The notes beneath the pieces were generated by a model. That model had not been told where the DNA came from, made no database searches, and saw only the letters and a list, made by a program, of their open reading frames with translations. A program made the position numbers and the translations under genes. 64,000 nucleotides of DNA, taken from Venturia oleaginea. Lineage: Eukaryota > Ascomycota > Dothideomycetes > Venturiales > Venturiaceae. Positions 46,758 to 59,436 of the stretch are shown in pieces; the first letter of the stretch is position 1; every line of letters begins with the position of its first letter. The DNA is taken from positions 1,736,001-1,800,000 of the forward strand of contig JABMLP010000003.1 in NCBI GenBank assembly GCA_013176395.1. Reading direction: 5' to 3'.

Positions 46758-48762
46758 TCAGATCGAACAGCGACCACAGATTGGGGACAGGCGATCCTAG
46801 CCTGATAGCAGCAGCAGGCAGCCCGGCGAGATGATGGTCGCTTGTCAGAGCCACTAGTTCAGAAGCTATATTTGCTTTGAGCATGGCACAGCCGGCTATG
46901 GTAATCCACCGAACCAGATGGTTTGACTTGCAGAAGAGACGGCACAATGCTCCCTTCATCGACAGTGCTCAGAGGCTAGGCAGAGCCAGTCGACTCGTCA
47001 ACAGTCATCGTTCCGTATCATGATGCGCACAGGCCAGAAACATGGTGTCTGGCGGCAGGCGGAGGCGTCCAAAAGTGTGTCGGATTCGAAAAGGCCAGCA
47101 CAAGGCTGGGGCCCACTGAAAGCCACAAAGTTGGAAGACTTCGCTTCTATGATAGCGCAGTGAGACGCAGCGAAAAGGGGGCACATTTCTTTTCGCTGGC
47201 GGACGTGAGTGGTGAGGCGTGGGTGTTGCGATGAGGTGAAGTCTGAGGAGGCTCAGCCGCAACATCACAACAAACACTGTCTAAATCTGGAGGCAGGGGA
47301 CGCCTTGCCGAGAGCGGTCCCTCTGCGGCTATGGCAACAGTGTTTAGCACCCAGAGACAGCCCTAGACCGTAAACGGATTCCCCAGCGCGACCCCTGGCG
47401 CCACAGAGGTGCAGTTCCTCGAGCTTATGCTGGTGAAGATTGTCATCCTCGTGACCTCGTCGGACGTCGAGCATTTGGGCGTGGAAATTGCAGGCTTTAT
47501 GATATATCGCCCCGTTCCCCAAACCTTGGCATCTATGGTTTAAAGTTCAATCCGTTTGCAACAAGTACACCGCGTCGCAGATGCCCATGTCCTCGACTTT
47601 CGACCTTTGACTTTCGACGCCTTCTTGTCAGCATGAGAGCTAATATTATTCAACAGCTTCTCTTTGAGCGGCACGCATGTCGGTGCAGAAAAAATGTAGA
47701 ATGGGGAGCCGTGCATCTGCCGCCGCTTACCCGATACAGTAATAAATGTCAGATCCTACTCCCCTGCTTTCTCGCCAGGCTGCAAATCCTACAGCTTCCC
47801 TGCATATCACTTCTCATCACGTCCACTCGACATTTTGCTGCCCAGATCCAATTTGTCTGTACCCAGTCAACGTCGGCAGTTTCTTTCAACCCGTCCACCT
47901 TAGCTCGCATGTCGTACTCGTAGGCAGAGCGACTTGCTATCGATTATGCAGTCCATCTAGCGATACACCGTTGTGACTTCAAAGGAAGAACCTTCCCCAT
48001 TTTGTTGGAAATCCCCGTGTCTTGATTATAAATATGTGATACCACAGCTGTACCAAGACATCACGAAACAGTTCGAACACTCGGCCGACACCCAACCGGA
48101 AATGCCGTCCACAACGTAACGTGGTACTGCAGGTGTAGGTCTACCGTACGCATCTGTCGCGACTCCACCCATCGCCCGTCTGCAGACTACCGTGTATTTG
48201 CTGCAGAACTTCAAGATGGAGTTGGGTTATCGATTTTCGCTTATCCCAGCTGGCGACAAGATATCATCTGTCTCTAGCAGAAGTTCTAGACCAAGGAGAG
48301 AACTTGTTTCTGCCTCGTACAGTCTCAGCGCCGGTACGGGGTACGGAATTTTGGAGCAGAAGCCGCTGTCAACCTCACGTCATTTCAAACCCACAGGGTC
48401 TTCTTGAAGTCGTGAAAGGATAGATACCTTCACAACAAAACGGTCGGTTGTCGAGTCGTGCCATCGTGCATCTGCAGAGGAAAACACTCCGTTTCGCTCG
48501 AGTAGAGTAAATCTCGCATCCTGTCCCTGTCTATAGCTGGATCGAGCGCCTCAATGCTGCTTGTTGATATGATTCGATCATCATGAACAGAGTCAGCAAA
48601 GTCAGCAACACAGCAAGTTTCGTAGCGGTTTGTCCGCTTTGTCAGGCTCATGGTGGTGTCGCTGCTGTCTTTTCTCCAGAATCCAGAATCCCCACAACGG
48701 GATCACACCGAGCCGCCTTATGCTTGCTTGCTTGTCGCTTGTGCTACCTAAAATAACCTTTG

Positions 48763-49198
48763 CCGTTGTGACCCCCAAACAAGGGCTGATTAGTTTGCAT
48801 TCGCTGTGTTAAGAGCACCACAATACAGCGCACGTGAATAATATTCGGCCAGAACTTGCATGTTGCAGTTTCGCGATTCCAGGGATGTTCTCGTCTCCCA
48901 GACATTCCCAACATTCTTCTTGTCACGAGAGACGTCGTCCGAAATACGAAAATATCGATAAAAATAAGCTCAACGGACGCCTATCGCAGAAACAACGGGT
49001 TGGCGGGGCGGTCAACAATGAGATAGCCCGAAAAAAGAAAGCCCCGGGATCTATCCACACTCCACGCCACACTCCACGCCACTGTATCTTCGATTGTGCC
49101 GACAACCGGGCGTTCCAAAGCCGTGGCCGTGGTTCAGTCGTTGGTTATCGTGCTCATAGACACGCCCACGCCCGTTGTGACTCCCAAATAAGGGCTGC
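48763..49198 (+). repeat. Pair of imperfect 27-nt direct repeats
   Basis: CCGTTGTGACCCCCAAACAAG at 48763, shortened here to CCGTTGTGACCCCCAAACAA, recurs at 49172 as CCGTTGTGACTCCCAAATAA; both continue with GGGCTG. The differences are C-to-T, as repeat-induced point mutation would leave. No coding unit lies between them. They could mark ends of an old repeat. Confidence 0.55.
49054..49080 (+). repeat. Short tandem repeat CCACACTCCACG
   Basis: Two full units of CCACACTCCACG plus a partial third, in the gene-poor region. No function suggested. Confidence 0.7.
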
Positions 49199-51842
49199 TT
49201 ATCAAAAGGGGCGCTTGTGATAATTAGAAAAGACTCCCCGTGGACTTCTCGGAAGACCTGTATCACCCGCCGCCATAAGCTCTTGTCTCTCCTGAGGTTT
49301 CATCCAACACGAGTGGAAATTTGCAATCTTGTAGCGATATATGCTTAACGACTGAAATGCCTACTAGGCAGCCAACGCCAATGATTGTGCGGTGAGACTG
49401 CATTTGCACGAGCATGTCCCACGACATGCTGAGAGCCAGTCCTGTGGTCTGAGGTCCAGAGCATCTTATTCCAACCTCTTTGTTGTCAGAAGGCTGCGTT
49501 TCGGTTGCTATGGGCGCTCGACACCGGACATCATATGCAGCTCCGTGCTCGAGTCAACCTGATTGCGAGACAACTTGCATCGTCTTCTAGTTCTTCGCGC
49601 TTTCTGTTTCATTTTTCTGTCAATTACCCTCCTTTTCATTCCTATTTTCTTCTCTTACATGAAGTTCCAGCAGCAAATTGGTCTGACTGACAATTTTCAG
49701 CTTTCACAACGAGAATGCTGTATTCCTTCCCCGCAAATTAGCATGTTACACTTGTCACGATCAGAAAACGCTTGGGTTTCCACGCGCCGCCCTGCTTCTA
49801 TGCATCTGGTACTCCAAATTCATGCTGTGCTTCTTATGGGTGGCAAAAATTCTAGAGATAGGACCTCACCACACGATCTCCATGAGCTTTCGTGTAAGAC
49901 TTGAACATTTACCGAGATTGCAGGACTCAGACCAAACCTAGAACCTTTGACCCCTTGTAATTGCAACTCGATGTGTTGTATCCTATATTTCTCTCCTCCC
50001 AGACCCCTCGTACGTTCCAAGCGCATGCAACTCATTCCGACTCGTCCCTGTTCCATATCGATCATTGTCTAGTAAAATGAAGGACCCAAGAGTCGTCTCA
50101 GGCCTCGAGCTGTCACTGCTGCAAGGCAAGTCTCTGAGTGAACACGATGGAAATGACGAATTTTTACAGGCCTTGCTATCCCTTTCCACTGATCAGAGGA
50201 CGACATACTCTCTGTATTACCAAGGACCATGCCACGTGCAGAGCATGAATGCAGCCCTTACTTGCTTGGTTTTTTCCGCCCCCTGAGGCGCGCATATGCA
50301 TCAGGATCGACAGACTTTGCGAACACTGCTTTGTTCGTTTGCTGACAGAAATCCCAGCCTCTAATCATTGTATCTCTCAACAGCCTATGAAAAAAGTTGC
50401 AACCGATTTCTATTAACGTTCTATCGCAAGTTTACGATAGTTCCTCTGTAAACCAAACAATTATCAGGAACAATTCCCATCGATCTCGCTAATTACACAT
50501 CTATTCAGATTGAAATCCATAGTTGCTATTTCAAAGGTGCTACTCTTTCTTGTTACTAGACCTCCACTACTCTTCGCCTTACATACAGAAACCTCACCTC
50601 TTCCACTCAGCCCCAAGAAAACCCCAGTGTACATATCTCAGAAATCACATAATTACGGCTACTCTCACCCCAAAATTATTACACCCATCCCATTCCTGCA
50701 GGCTGCATCCCATTATCAGCACTTCTTCCCTCACGCGCCTGCTGAAAAAGTCTCCACCAGAACCCCGAATCCCCAAAAAAGAATCCCTGCCACCGTTTGT
50801 CCGTCCCTCAAACTTCACTGGTACTGGTACAAGCTACCCAGTAGCGCCCCTCCAAGGAACAGGAAACCCACCGAAGACACGAAGGTAGTAAATCCGTTTT
50901 AGCCGTCTCGGAGCGAGTCCCACTACTCGTACACCCAGAGAGAAGGTGACATGAATTCGTACAAGGAGGGCCAAGCGTCTAACGGCAACGGCACGAGGCC
51001 AAGTGGAGCCTCAGCGGGATCTACCTCTGCTTCCATTCCATTGCACATTCAACACGCATCGTCATCGAAAAATCTCCCCACCCCAAGGGCCCAAAGAGAA
51101 AAGGGATGCGCCGGTGATGGTCCAAAACTCAAGGTTTATCGCCATCATGAACTCGGAAGAACGCTTGCATATGTGCATGTATGCGTCTTGTACAGACATG
51201 GATCTGCTATTCACACTTACCAGCGCACTAGACAACGAGCAGTATATATCCTTTCAATCAAGATTCGAGGAGACCTAAACTCATTAGAGACAAATACAGT
51301 TGCAGAGTCGCCATACTCATGCAAACCCGCATCTGCAAAGTCCGGTATCTCAAATATCTCGCCGATCAGCATAGGGCACGGAGGCACGACTCACGAGTTG
51401 AATCATGACTTTTACCTTTGGCCTTGAAACACTCGTGGAAATTCCACTTTTGTTCTAGAAAAGATTTTCAAGATTTCAAAATCGCTTGATGAAATCATGG
51501 TTCACGTTCTAGAGCTCAGATGATGCCATTGCCACCACCAGCACCAGCCATCCATTTTTCTTCGAATAGAAACCGGACCGAAACCGATACACTGATCGTG
51601 TGCTTCCGCGCCGCCTCCTAGCGCTTAGTCTTCAGCTTTTAAGCACTATTCGCCCTGCTTAAGACGCGTTCACCAGATGCAGGCAAGAGTACCGATCTTA
51701 GCTATATACAAGCACACCTCTCATAGGTAAACCGTCCTCAAAATATAATATCATGACATAACCTCAGCCTCGCTTTCTATTTGTAAAATTTTCCACACAA
51801 TCCAGGACTCCAGACCGCATCACATAGTGTTTCAAATCCTAT

Positions 51843-54800
51843 TTAACGCTTGCGAGGTCTAGAAGGAACATTCTTGCTTGACTTCTTCGAAGGCTTGTCC
51901 TCCTCGTCGACATGCATGGAGCCCTTATCCTTCCTCGCAGCCTCCTTCTCAAGGGTGTCCCAATCTTCACCGTCAGTGTCGTCGGCGCTGACATCTTCAT
52001 CACTAGCCTCTGCACTAGCATTCTCATCGAAGTCTGACTCTTCTTCGGAGCTGGGCTCACTAGCTTCCAGTTCACTGCCACTCATTTCAAAGGCGGATTC
52101 TTCGTCAGATTCTTCATCCTTCTCAGAGTCAGAGTTCTCAGCAAGGAAGGACCAGCCGCCATCAGCAAAGAAGGCATGAGGGTCAGCTTGCACGGTCTTC
52201 ATGATCGTTGGCCATTGCAAGTTGAGTGGACCCTCCGAGTAGGGTATCTCAACACTGTCAAGCCAGTCCTTGACCGCGTCAAGTGACTCCACTGGAATGG
52301 TATTGATGTGCTGTGGATTGCGGTTGAAGTCTTTGAAGACAATGACCATATCGAAATTCTTGAGACCAAACTACAGACAAGTTAGTAAAGCGTGGCAATG
52401 GATAGCTGATGTGATATATACCTGAACACGTTCCAAATGGACAATCTCAATATCTTCAAGCGTGATGACCATGAAGGGAGGTTCGGACAGCTGAACGAGA
52501 CAGTCTGCAGTGGGTTGAACCCAGACACTCGATCGTGCAGGGACACCATTGAAACCGAGATCGCGGAAAGGAACGTCAACGCGCACGTTGGTGTCATGAC
52601 CAGCCTCCTGTATAGCTTTGGCGAACTTGTGGAACTGCTTGTCTAGATCTGCACGACGCCTACGCTCCTCCTGCTCTGCTTCAAACTCTTCTTCGTCGCC
52701 ATATCGGTGTTTGCGTTTGCGATTTCCAGTCTCGTCAACTTGAATATCAGTTGCTTCCCGGTAGAACTGGACATCCTTCGTCTTCCGCTTTCCGATCATG
52801 ATTGGGTTGATTAGATGGACGTGGATAACGACAATGAGTTCTGATTTCGAAGGTTGGAAGAAAAGATGACGGATGTTGTTGAAGAGAATATCGACGGTCA
52901 CTCCGCTCTGGTGTCCTTGGGAAGGATGGAAGTACCGAATACCATTCTGATGAATGGTCACCTCGCCCATGACCCGCTTGTTGTCCAAGCCTGGACGAAG
53001 TGTGAGATAATCAAGCTTCTGGGCACGACGATCGATCACGAGCTTGTCCTGTTGAACAACGTCCTCTAGCTGTTTCTTCTCGGACTCTTTCTGGGCCGCC
53101 TCCTTCTTTAGCTTCGTGATTGATTCTGCGATTTTCGCCATGCGATCTCCGTCCAAAGAACGAAACGTCAGACTCCTCACGAATTGAGCTTGAGGGTCTT
53201 CGAATGGAGTGTCGTCTTTCCTGCCTACGCCCTGGCCAGGAGAAAGAAGATTTAGGCGGAGGGAGAAGAACTTTCCTTCATTGGTTGTGCTAGCATTTTT
53301 GATGGTGTTGATGTGGAAGGGAACTGGTCTGCCCATAATTGGAACCACCACAGTATGATTGACGGTGTCCACGTACACTACAAGTTTTGCGGCGTCTTTA
53401 GGTGCAATTTCCTCATCGCGGCGGTAGGACTGGAATCGCTTGAATTTCTTTTCTTCCGTTCCATTCAAGGCACCTGCATTCTTGTTGTACTTGGCAAGGC
53501 CGTCGCGTTGTTTTCGCTGGTGAAGTTCCTTCTGATGCTCGCGGCGCTGGGCCTCCTTTTCAGCATCTTGATTTGCTGCTCGGTCTTGACGCAAACGCTT
53601 GCCCACGATGTTCGACTGGGCAACAGCGCCGATGTGTGAATCTTTCTTTGGCTTTGACTTCGGGGCCGGTGCTTCCTCCTCGTCATCATTGAAGAAGAAA
53701 GAGACTGAATCGAGATCGTATGCTGCCTCTCTCGTAAATACTGCAGCCTTGCTGGCAGTCACTCGGACTGTATCCGCAATGACCAAAGAGTATGCTTTGT
53801 TGGCCTTCTTGCCTGCTGCTTTGTTCTCCAAATCGTGAAAACCAGTTTGTACAACCAATGTCATGCCATCCCTCAAAGCACGTCCAGTCTTTGGGCCTAG
53901 CGTAAGGGTAGGATCTTTGGTTTCAATGCCGATGCCGTAACCAACATTCTTCGAGAAATGTTTCTCAAGATCTGGTTTCTTTGCCTTGAGCACGGCGAGG
54001 GCCTTGTTGTAAACTTCTTTTGCTACGACTCCGTCCCGGATTGACTCCAAAGCTGCCTGATGTATTGCGGTGAGTAATTTGTAATTGCTCTCCTGTTCCT
54101 TTGGTGGGTCCACAAGGTACGTTCGCGCGACCAACGACGCATAGGACTGATAACGAAGACCCAGGGCCGCAATAATGATGCCAGCATCCAAGTTCTTGTC
54201 ATCTGGCTCCGTCTGGAATTGAAGGTCGTAGCTTCCGCCGCTCTGGACAATAGGCTGCGTTGCCCAGTCGAGGTTCATCGGGTCAAATGTCTCGGACACT
54301 CTCATCTTCTTGAAAAAGCTAGAGTCGTCGATCTTGTCGGCGAGTTGTGTAGCAAGCTTGCTATTGCTGACCTTCTTCTCATCATCCAATATGCCTGACA
54401 TCTCGTCAACGAAGTAATCCTTTATTATGCGGCAAGATGCGCGTGAAGCATCACGGATCGCGACAAGTTCTTTCTCATCCTTGATGGCCAGTGCAGCGTT
54501 GGAGAGGATGCCGGCCACTGCTATCTCTTCTGAATCCTTCGCGATCTCATCGTATGCCTTCTTCCACTCTTCAGCAAAGGGGCCATTGGGTGTTTCTTTT
54601 AGAAGAAGGCCGACTCGTTTCTGCCGATAGTTAGTTTCCCCAGCTCTAAAATATGGTCACGGCTGTTGCCTACACCGCTGGTTTTGATGATCTCCACGCA
54701 TTTCTTCAGCTGTTCGGCGTTCTCGTCGGCGTCTTTGCCACGGATGTAGATCTCGACTGGAACCTTGCCGCCTTTCAGCGGTTCAAGGAATGAAGCTGCA

Positions 54801-55161
54801 CATCGTATTAGTGATTATGCCGCCTGACATTGGGACCATCTACATGCCCTTCTTCTTGGTGGTGACAATGTGAATGCCCTCCTGGGTGAGAACGAAGAGG
54901 GTCGCGGGGAACTCGTAGCCTAAAAGCCATAGCTGACCCAGAAGTTAGCCATAGTTTGTCAAATATTGCCCGGGTTCGACCAACCTGGAATGCTGCACTT
55001 TTTGGATATGCGCCGTCGCTGGCCTTTCCCACACAGATGGCGATAGAGCCAATATCGTTGAACAGGACGTTGTTTGCGCGCTTGTCATTCTTCCATTTGG
55101 AGATGAATTCACTGAGTCGATTATGGAATATCTGCTTGTCAATGACAATTTCGTCAGACAT
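51843..55161 (-). CDS. SPT16: FACT complex subunit Spt16
   Basis: Histone chaperone subunit that, with Pob3, loosens and rebuilds nucleosomes during transcription and replication. Five exons on the minus strand (55161-54985, 54932-54848, 54795-54674, 54620-52422, 52370-51843) total 3111 nt, giving 1036 residues, the size of known Spt16. It opens [19 protein letters not shown]. The aminopeptidase-like N-terminal domain lacks peptidase residues. Typical pieces are [53 protein letters not shown] and [19 protein letters not shown]. The C-terminal tail is strongly acidic ([16 protein letters not shown]), the histone-binding part, then basic. The second intron has a GC donor (G|GCATGT) instead of GT. 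Confidence 0.96.
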
Positions 55162-55462
55162 GGCGGGCAAGAAGATGGAGGTCCGCCGTAGTTGTCTGAT
55201 TTGAGGGAGGAGGGAGTTGTAAAAGAGAGGGACGAAGATGAGGTGTCGGCCGTCTTTTGATAACTGGAGACGACGCGAAGGTCTCGTGAAATGGTGGCGC
55301 ATATATGGCGCGCGCGTGCGTCAATAATACCTTACAACACCAAGCCCTCTCGATCTCTACAGGTATCTTACATCTACACCAAAACACTGCAGTCCTTTCA
55401 TATACACGTGATAATCCAATGCTACCTGCCTGGTAACTAATGGCATCCCACGCCAACTCGTC
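55162..55462. promoter_or_regulatory. Divergent promoter region, SPT16 / mitochondrial carrier
   Basis: 301 bp between opposed start codons, the shortest divergent spacer here. It contains GGCGCGCGCGTGCG near 55310, a GC-rich core. No TATA box is obvious. Confidence 0.5.
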
Positions 55463-57003
55463 ATGTCAACAACAGAAGAGCTCTTCATGGCGGGCAAGGA
55501 CAGGCAGAAGAATAGCGCTGTCACTGGGACATATGCCGCTTCCATTCGCGCCGTTAGTGCCCAATTCATGACCTTCTACTTCAGAGCTCCCGTAAAGGCC
55601 TTCTTCCGCACAAGAGTCGAGTAAGTCAATCTGAGAATCCGTTGTGTGCCCTTGTGTTGACACTATCCAGCTACATGGTACGTACGTTCTCCTTCAATGA
55701 GCCATTTATCCAAATATTCTGTCATCTTGGAAGTCGACTATGATCCCTTTGGCGCAAATATTTCGTACGATACTTGAAATGCTGCAGAATTCCCGCAAAT
55801 TGCAAATGATATGGGAGCGAGAATGATATATCTTCTTCGAAAACCGGCTTCGAGATGCAGGGAATCAATGAATTGACGCCTGCCATCATGGCCGGAGATA
55901 GCCACGACATGAAGGCTTATATTCTCTAGGCGTACGCTCGAGCTATCAATCCTCGAGTCAAGGCTGGCTCCCCCTGGTCATGGCATGTCACCACGCCTGG
56001 TCTTCTTTACCACGCAATCAGAGATCAGGGATGGACCTTTATCCCAAATCAAGTCCTACCACCAATGCTCGCAAATGTCACGTATGTTGCATTCCTGTTG
56101 GTAGAGATCGGTACTCATCTCTCACTCAGTGTTGGAGCTGTGCTATACACATCTTATCTTCAAATTCTTGGCACATTTCATGAGCCAGCTTCCCTAACAG
56201 CAAGTCGAGTTTATCCGCCTTACGAGCTACGTCACACGTTCGCGGCTGGATTTGCCGCAGGGACAATTCAATCATTCGTGGCGGCGCCGCTTGACGCTCT
56301 GCAAGTTCGCTTCAAGACCAGCGAGATGCTCGAAGGTCGCTACCGGAATATGTGGCACTATGCTTATGGCAAGCTGAAGTCCATTGGTCCACAAGGCATA
56401 TTTGCGGGTTGGGGTCTTTCGGTTCTGAAGGATTCCTTTGGCTATGCTATCTTCTTCTCCACGTTCGAGTATGTAAAAGCACAGATGTACTACAGGTTCC
56501 TTACAAAGTGGTATGGACGAAAAGACCTGGCCACTCTTTTTGGGTTGGAACGTTCTGCAGACTCGACGAAAGAAAGATCGGCCGAAGATCGGCCTGTCAT
56601 TCGCCCGCATTACATAATTGAGCCAGCGTTTCTACTCTTGGCTGGTGTCAGCGCGTCCATTGCTCAGCAATCCATTCAGCATCCCATTACTCGAATACAG
56701 GACGTTCATTTTGGCAGGCTGGAGGCGTTGGACTATCAGGCTCAACTAGAACATCGAAAGAGAGGGATGTTCAGGCTCTACTACCACGCCTACATGAAGA
56801 CATTTGAGCAATGCGAACGATTGGCATCACGATCAGGTGGGTGGAGAGCCTGGGTTTACAAGGACTTCATTCGGAACACCATCAGACAAGTCCCAAGCAC
56901 GAGCGCAGGATTGATCGTGTTCGAGATCGTGAGACGGAAGTATGCAGATGCGTCAAAGGCAGTACGCATAGAAAAGGATGGATACGACATTTTGTTGGGC
57001 TGA
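55463..57003 (+). CDS. Mitochondrial carrier family protein
   Basis: Six-helix carrier of the mitochondrial inner membrane. The transported solute is unknown. Four exons (55463-55620, 55671-55677, 55930-56081, 56130-57003) total 1191 nt, giving 396 residues. Exon 2 is only 7 nt (CTACATG) and is needed to keep the frame through RTRVDYMAYARAINP. Intron 2 is 252 nt; intron 3 is 48 nt and has no stop, so a frame reads through it. Carrier signatures are degenerate: AAPLDALQVRFKTSEMLEG (P-x-D-x-x-[KR]-type) in the middle and HPITRIQDVHFG later, with the pore helices YRNMWHYAYGKLKSIGPQ and GIFAGWGLSVLKDSFGYAIF. The Arg/Lys-rich loops differ from the classical carriers, so it is a divergent fungal clade. 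Confidence 0.78.
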
Positions 57004-57305
57004 GCATGCAATCAGTATATGTTGGATGTGGATTGTAACAGTACGTAGATACCCCTAGATTCTTCGCTCGGAAATGCATCTTTCCACTGGTCATGGCCTG
57101 TGATGTTGATGGATTACCGCAAGTTGTCATCTCGAGATCGTTCCTGCCTACTGTAGGATGGTGGCCACACCCCCTTCAGGGCCATCTCATTCAGTTCTCT
57201 TCGACGACTCCCTTCAGCGACGCCTTCGCTCCCCATTCCTGTTATTCCAATCACGTTCATTCTTGTTCGACCTATTACCCAGATCAACCCAGTCCGCACA
57301 GCACC
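57004..57305. other. Intergenic, carrier 3' end
   Basis: 302 bp. No gene. CT-rich toward 57300, as a leader of the possible small gene that follows. Confidence 0.35.
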
Positions 57306-57791
57306 ATGCACTTTGTCTCCACCATCATCATCACGGTCGTGGCCGTGGGCAAGTCTCCCCCTAAGATCGCACGTACCAAACATTCACTAATACCATCTCC
57401 AGCCTATCAGATCAACCACGCAAACGGCAAGTTCCTCACTACCACCAGGATTCCAAATAAGACATCCTGTAGGACCGCCTTGTCTTTGTACTTTCAAGTC
57501 CGAGAAAACTGACGGACGACAGGGCGTTCTGACCCAGTTCCTACTACATTCACTACCACCAAATACGTCGCTCTCTTCGAAGGTGATATCGACATCACGC
57601 TCAGTGGTGGTATCACCGTCACGAAGACCATCAATATCCACCTCACTTACGTCTCGAAAACTGCTACAAGCGCTTCCTCTGCCCACAGCTCACTCGGATA
57701 CATTGTCACGGACGATGAGTCCTCAATTGATACGGTTCTGTTGGCTTACGATTCTTCGAAGTTGGCTGCTGCGCACAAGACCCAGTCTTGA
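57306..57791 (+). CDS. Possible small secreted protein, unrecognised
   Basis: Tentative. Two exons (57306-57468, 57523-57791) sum to 432 nt, giving 143 residues. The intron GTAGGACC...GACGACAG has a CTGAC branch-like word and restores the frame. The start MHFVSTIIITVVAVG is hydrophobic and could be a weak signal peptide. The C-terminal part is Thr/Ser-rich with alternating hydrophobic residues (ALFEGDIDITLSGGITVTKT), suggesting beta structure. I do not recognise a family. A second intron just after the signal region is possible. It may be a chance frame in the region between two real genes. Confidence 0.35.
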
Positions 57792-58126
57792 AGAACCATG
57801 TGAGGCAACAGAAGGAGTGGCAATCTGCATGATTTGTATGGACATATAATATAGATGAAAGACTGAATCAGCTGTACAGGGCACCGTTGTCTGCTACGAT
57901 CTGTTCACGAATGAGAAGGGGTGGGCAAATGTATTCTGTCAACCGAGTCACGCAGTTCAAGATCGACTTTATTATGGCCAAACCAATTATTCAAATGGCC
58001 AGGATCTTTACTTTGTCAATCTCTACTTAAACATGTCTCTCATATTTCAAGTTATTTTTCGACGAAACCCAGCCTATCAGTCTCTTACTCAATCACAGCA
58101 CAACACAACAGACCAAATCAAGCGCA
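57792..58126. other. Convergent intergenic region
   Basis: 335 bp before the deacetylase stop codon. No gene or structure noticed beyond AT-rich 3' sequence. Confidence 0.4.
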
Positions 58127-59436
58127 TCAAAATATCCTTTCAGCATACAGTCCCTCTCTACCCTTTGGATCCTTCCCCGTCTCCTGCTTCTTCAATATCT
58201 CCCCCGGAGGCGCAGGCATCATCGCTCCCTCAGCGGGAACATTCTTACTCTTGAAATCATCGCACATTTCGGCAAAAGTGACCCATTCAACGCCTTCGTG
58301 ACTGTTGATGTGTTCGATCATTCTTTCGTGCATTAAGAGCACATGGGGACGGCCGGAAACATCGGGGTGGATTGTCATTGGGAAGATGAATTCGTCATAT
58401 TCGCGGTAAAAGTCTGAGAATGTTAGGGCGGTGTCTGATCTGAGGGAAGATTTGGGGGTTGAGATGTGAAGTGTCAAGGAGAGGGGGGGCTCATACAATC
58501 GAAATGGTCTTTCCAAATGTCCATTACGTCGCGGGGATTTACCCAGCCATGGGAGTTCTGTGGAGGAGTTAACAGGAGTTACTAAGAGATATCGTTGACG
58601 ATTTACCGGTGCTTTCTTGATGAACATCATTGGTGGGAGGTCGTCGATGTACCAGCTTGCTGGAATTTCTACGAGTCCTGTTTCTTGTCCTTTAACGAGT
58701 GGTTTCATCCACGTTTCTGCCTTTGTAGCTTGTCAGTGATCTATGACTTGATTCATAAAAGTGACCAGATACCACCTTTTGTGTATAATCGCTATATCCA
58801 TTCGAATCAGCCTCAGCCCCAACCACTTCACCGCTCCCAAGTAGCAACAATCACAAAAGACTCACACGTTAGTCCACGAATCCCCCGTCCTCAACCAATA
58901 CGCCTCATGATCCTGATGACTCATACTATGATCATACTCAATCCCATAACTCAACAACAACTCCGCTCCCTCTTTACTCGTCTCCCACCAAGGCGCCACA
59001 CTCCCCCTCGGCGGCTTCCCATGACAGAAGTCAGTCAACAATTTATAAGTCTTATCCAACACATCTCTCTGCTGCTCCAAAGTCATATCGTTGGGATTCT
59101 CGTGACTGTAGCCGTGGAGACCGATTTCGTGCCCGGAGTCGCGGATGAGGGCGCATTCTTCGGGGAAGGTTTCGAGACTGTGGCCCGGGATGAACCAGGT
59201 TGCTTTTATGTTGTTCTTTGAGAAGAGGGAGAGGAGGCGACGGGTTCCTACTGTGCCGGCGAAGAGACCTTGTGTTTACAATGAGTGTTTTTTGAAATTG
59301 GAATGGACATGTGGTGAGTGGTTTATCTACCGCGACTTATGTCGTTGCTTGAGTCTTCGCCGCCGTAGGAACCTAACCAACCAGCTACGGCGTCGATGTC
59401 TACTCCATAGCCTACTAAGACTCTTTTCTTGCCCAT
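58127..59436 (-). CDS. Polysaccharide deacetylase (NodB-like) family protein
   Basis: Metal-dependent amidohydrolase family covering chitin deacetylases and PgdA/allantoinase-like enzymes. Five exons on the minus strand (59436-59331, 59268-58868, 58720-58607, 58557-58497, 58413-58127) total 969 nt, giving 322 residues. It starts [20 protein letters not shown] without a signal peptide, so it is likely intracellular. Motif 1 is the VDIDAVAG aspartate pair. Motif 2, the zinc-binding H-x3-H, is [17 protein letters not shown]. Motif 3 is [14 protein letters not shown]. The late His motif is in [20 protein letters not shown]. This layout resembles Helicobacter PgdA and its fungal relatives, whose substrate may be a small imide rather than chitin. 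Substrate therefore open. Confidence 0.85.

Larger units (their letters stand above)
46617..51842. other. Gene-poor 5.2 kb region upstream of laccase
   Basis: No convincing gene. It holds the laccase promoter (TATA at 46752-46757), short direct repeats near 48763 and 49172, a small tandem repeat at 49054-49080 and many short frames. The most protein-like stretch is 50700-51130 on the plus strand (for example SESHYSYTQREGDMNSYKEG), Ser/Pro-rich and without a family match, perhaps part of an unrecognised gene or 5' leader. The length and sparse coding suggest a long regulatory region or repeat-derived DNA. Confidence 0.4.

Noticed and set aside
54796..54847. A normal GT donor (GTAGAT) for SPT16 intron 2
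   Set aside because: Using it with the only good acceptor shifts the frame and destroys the conserved sequence after the junction.
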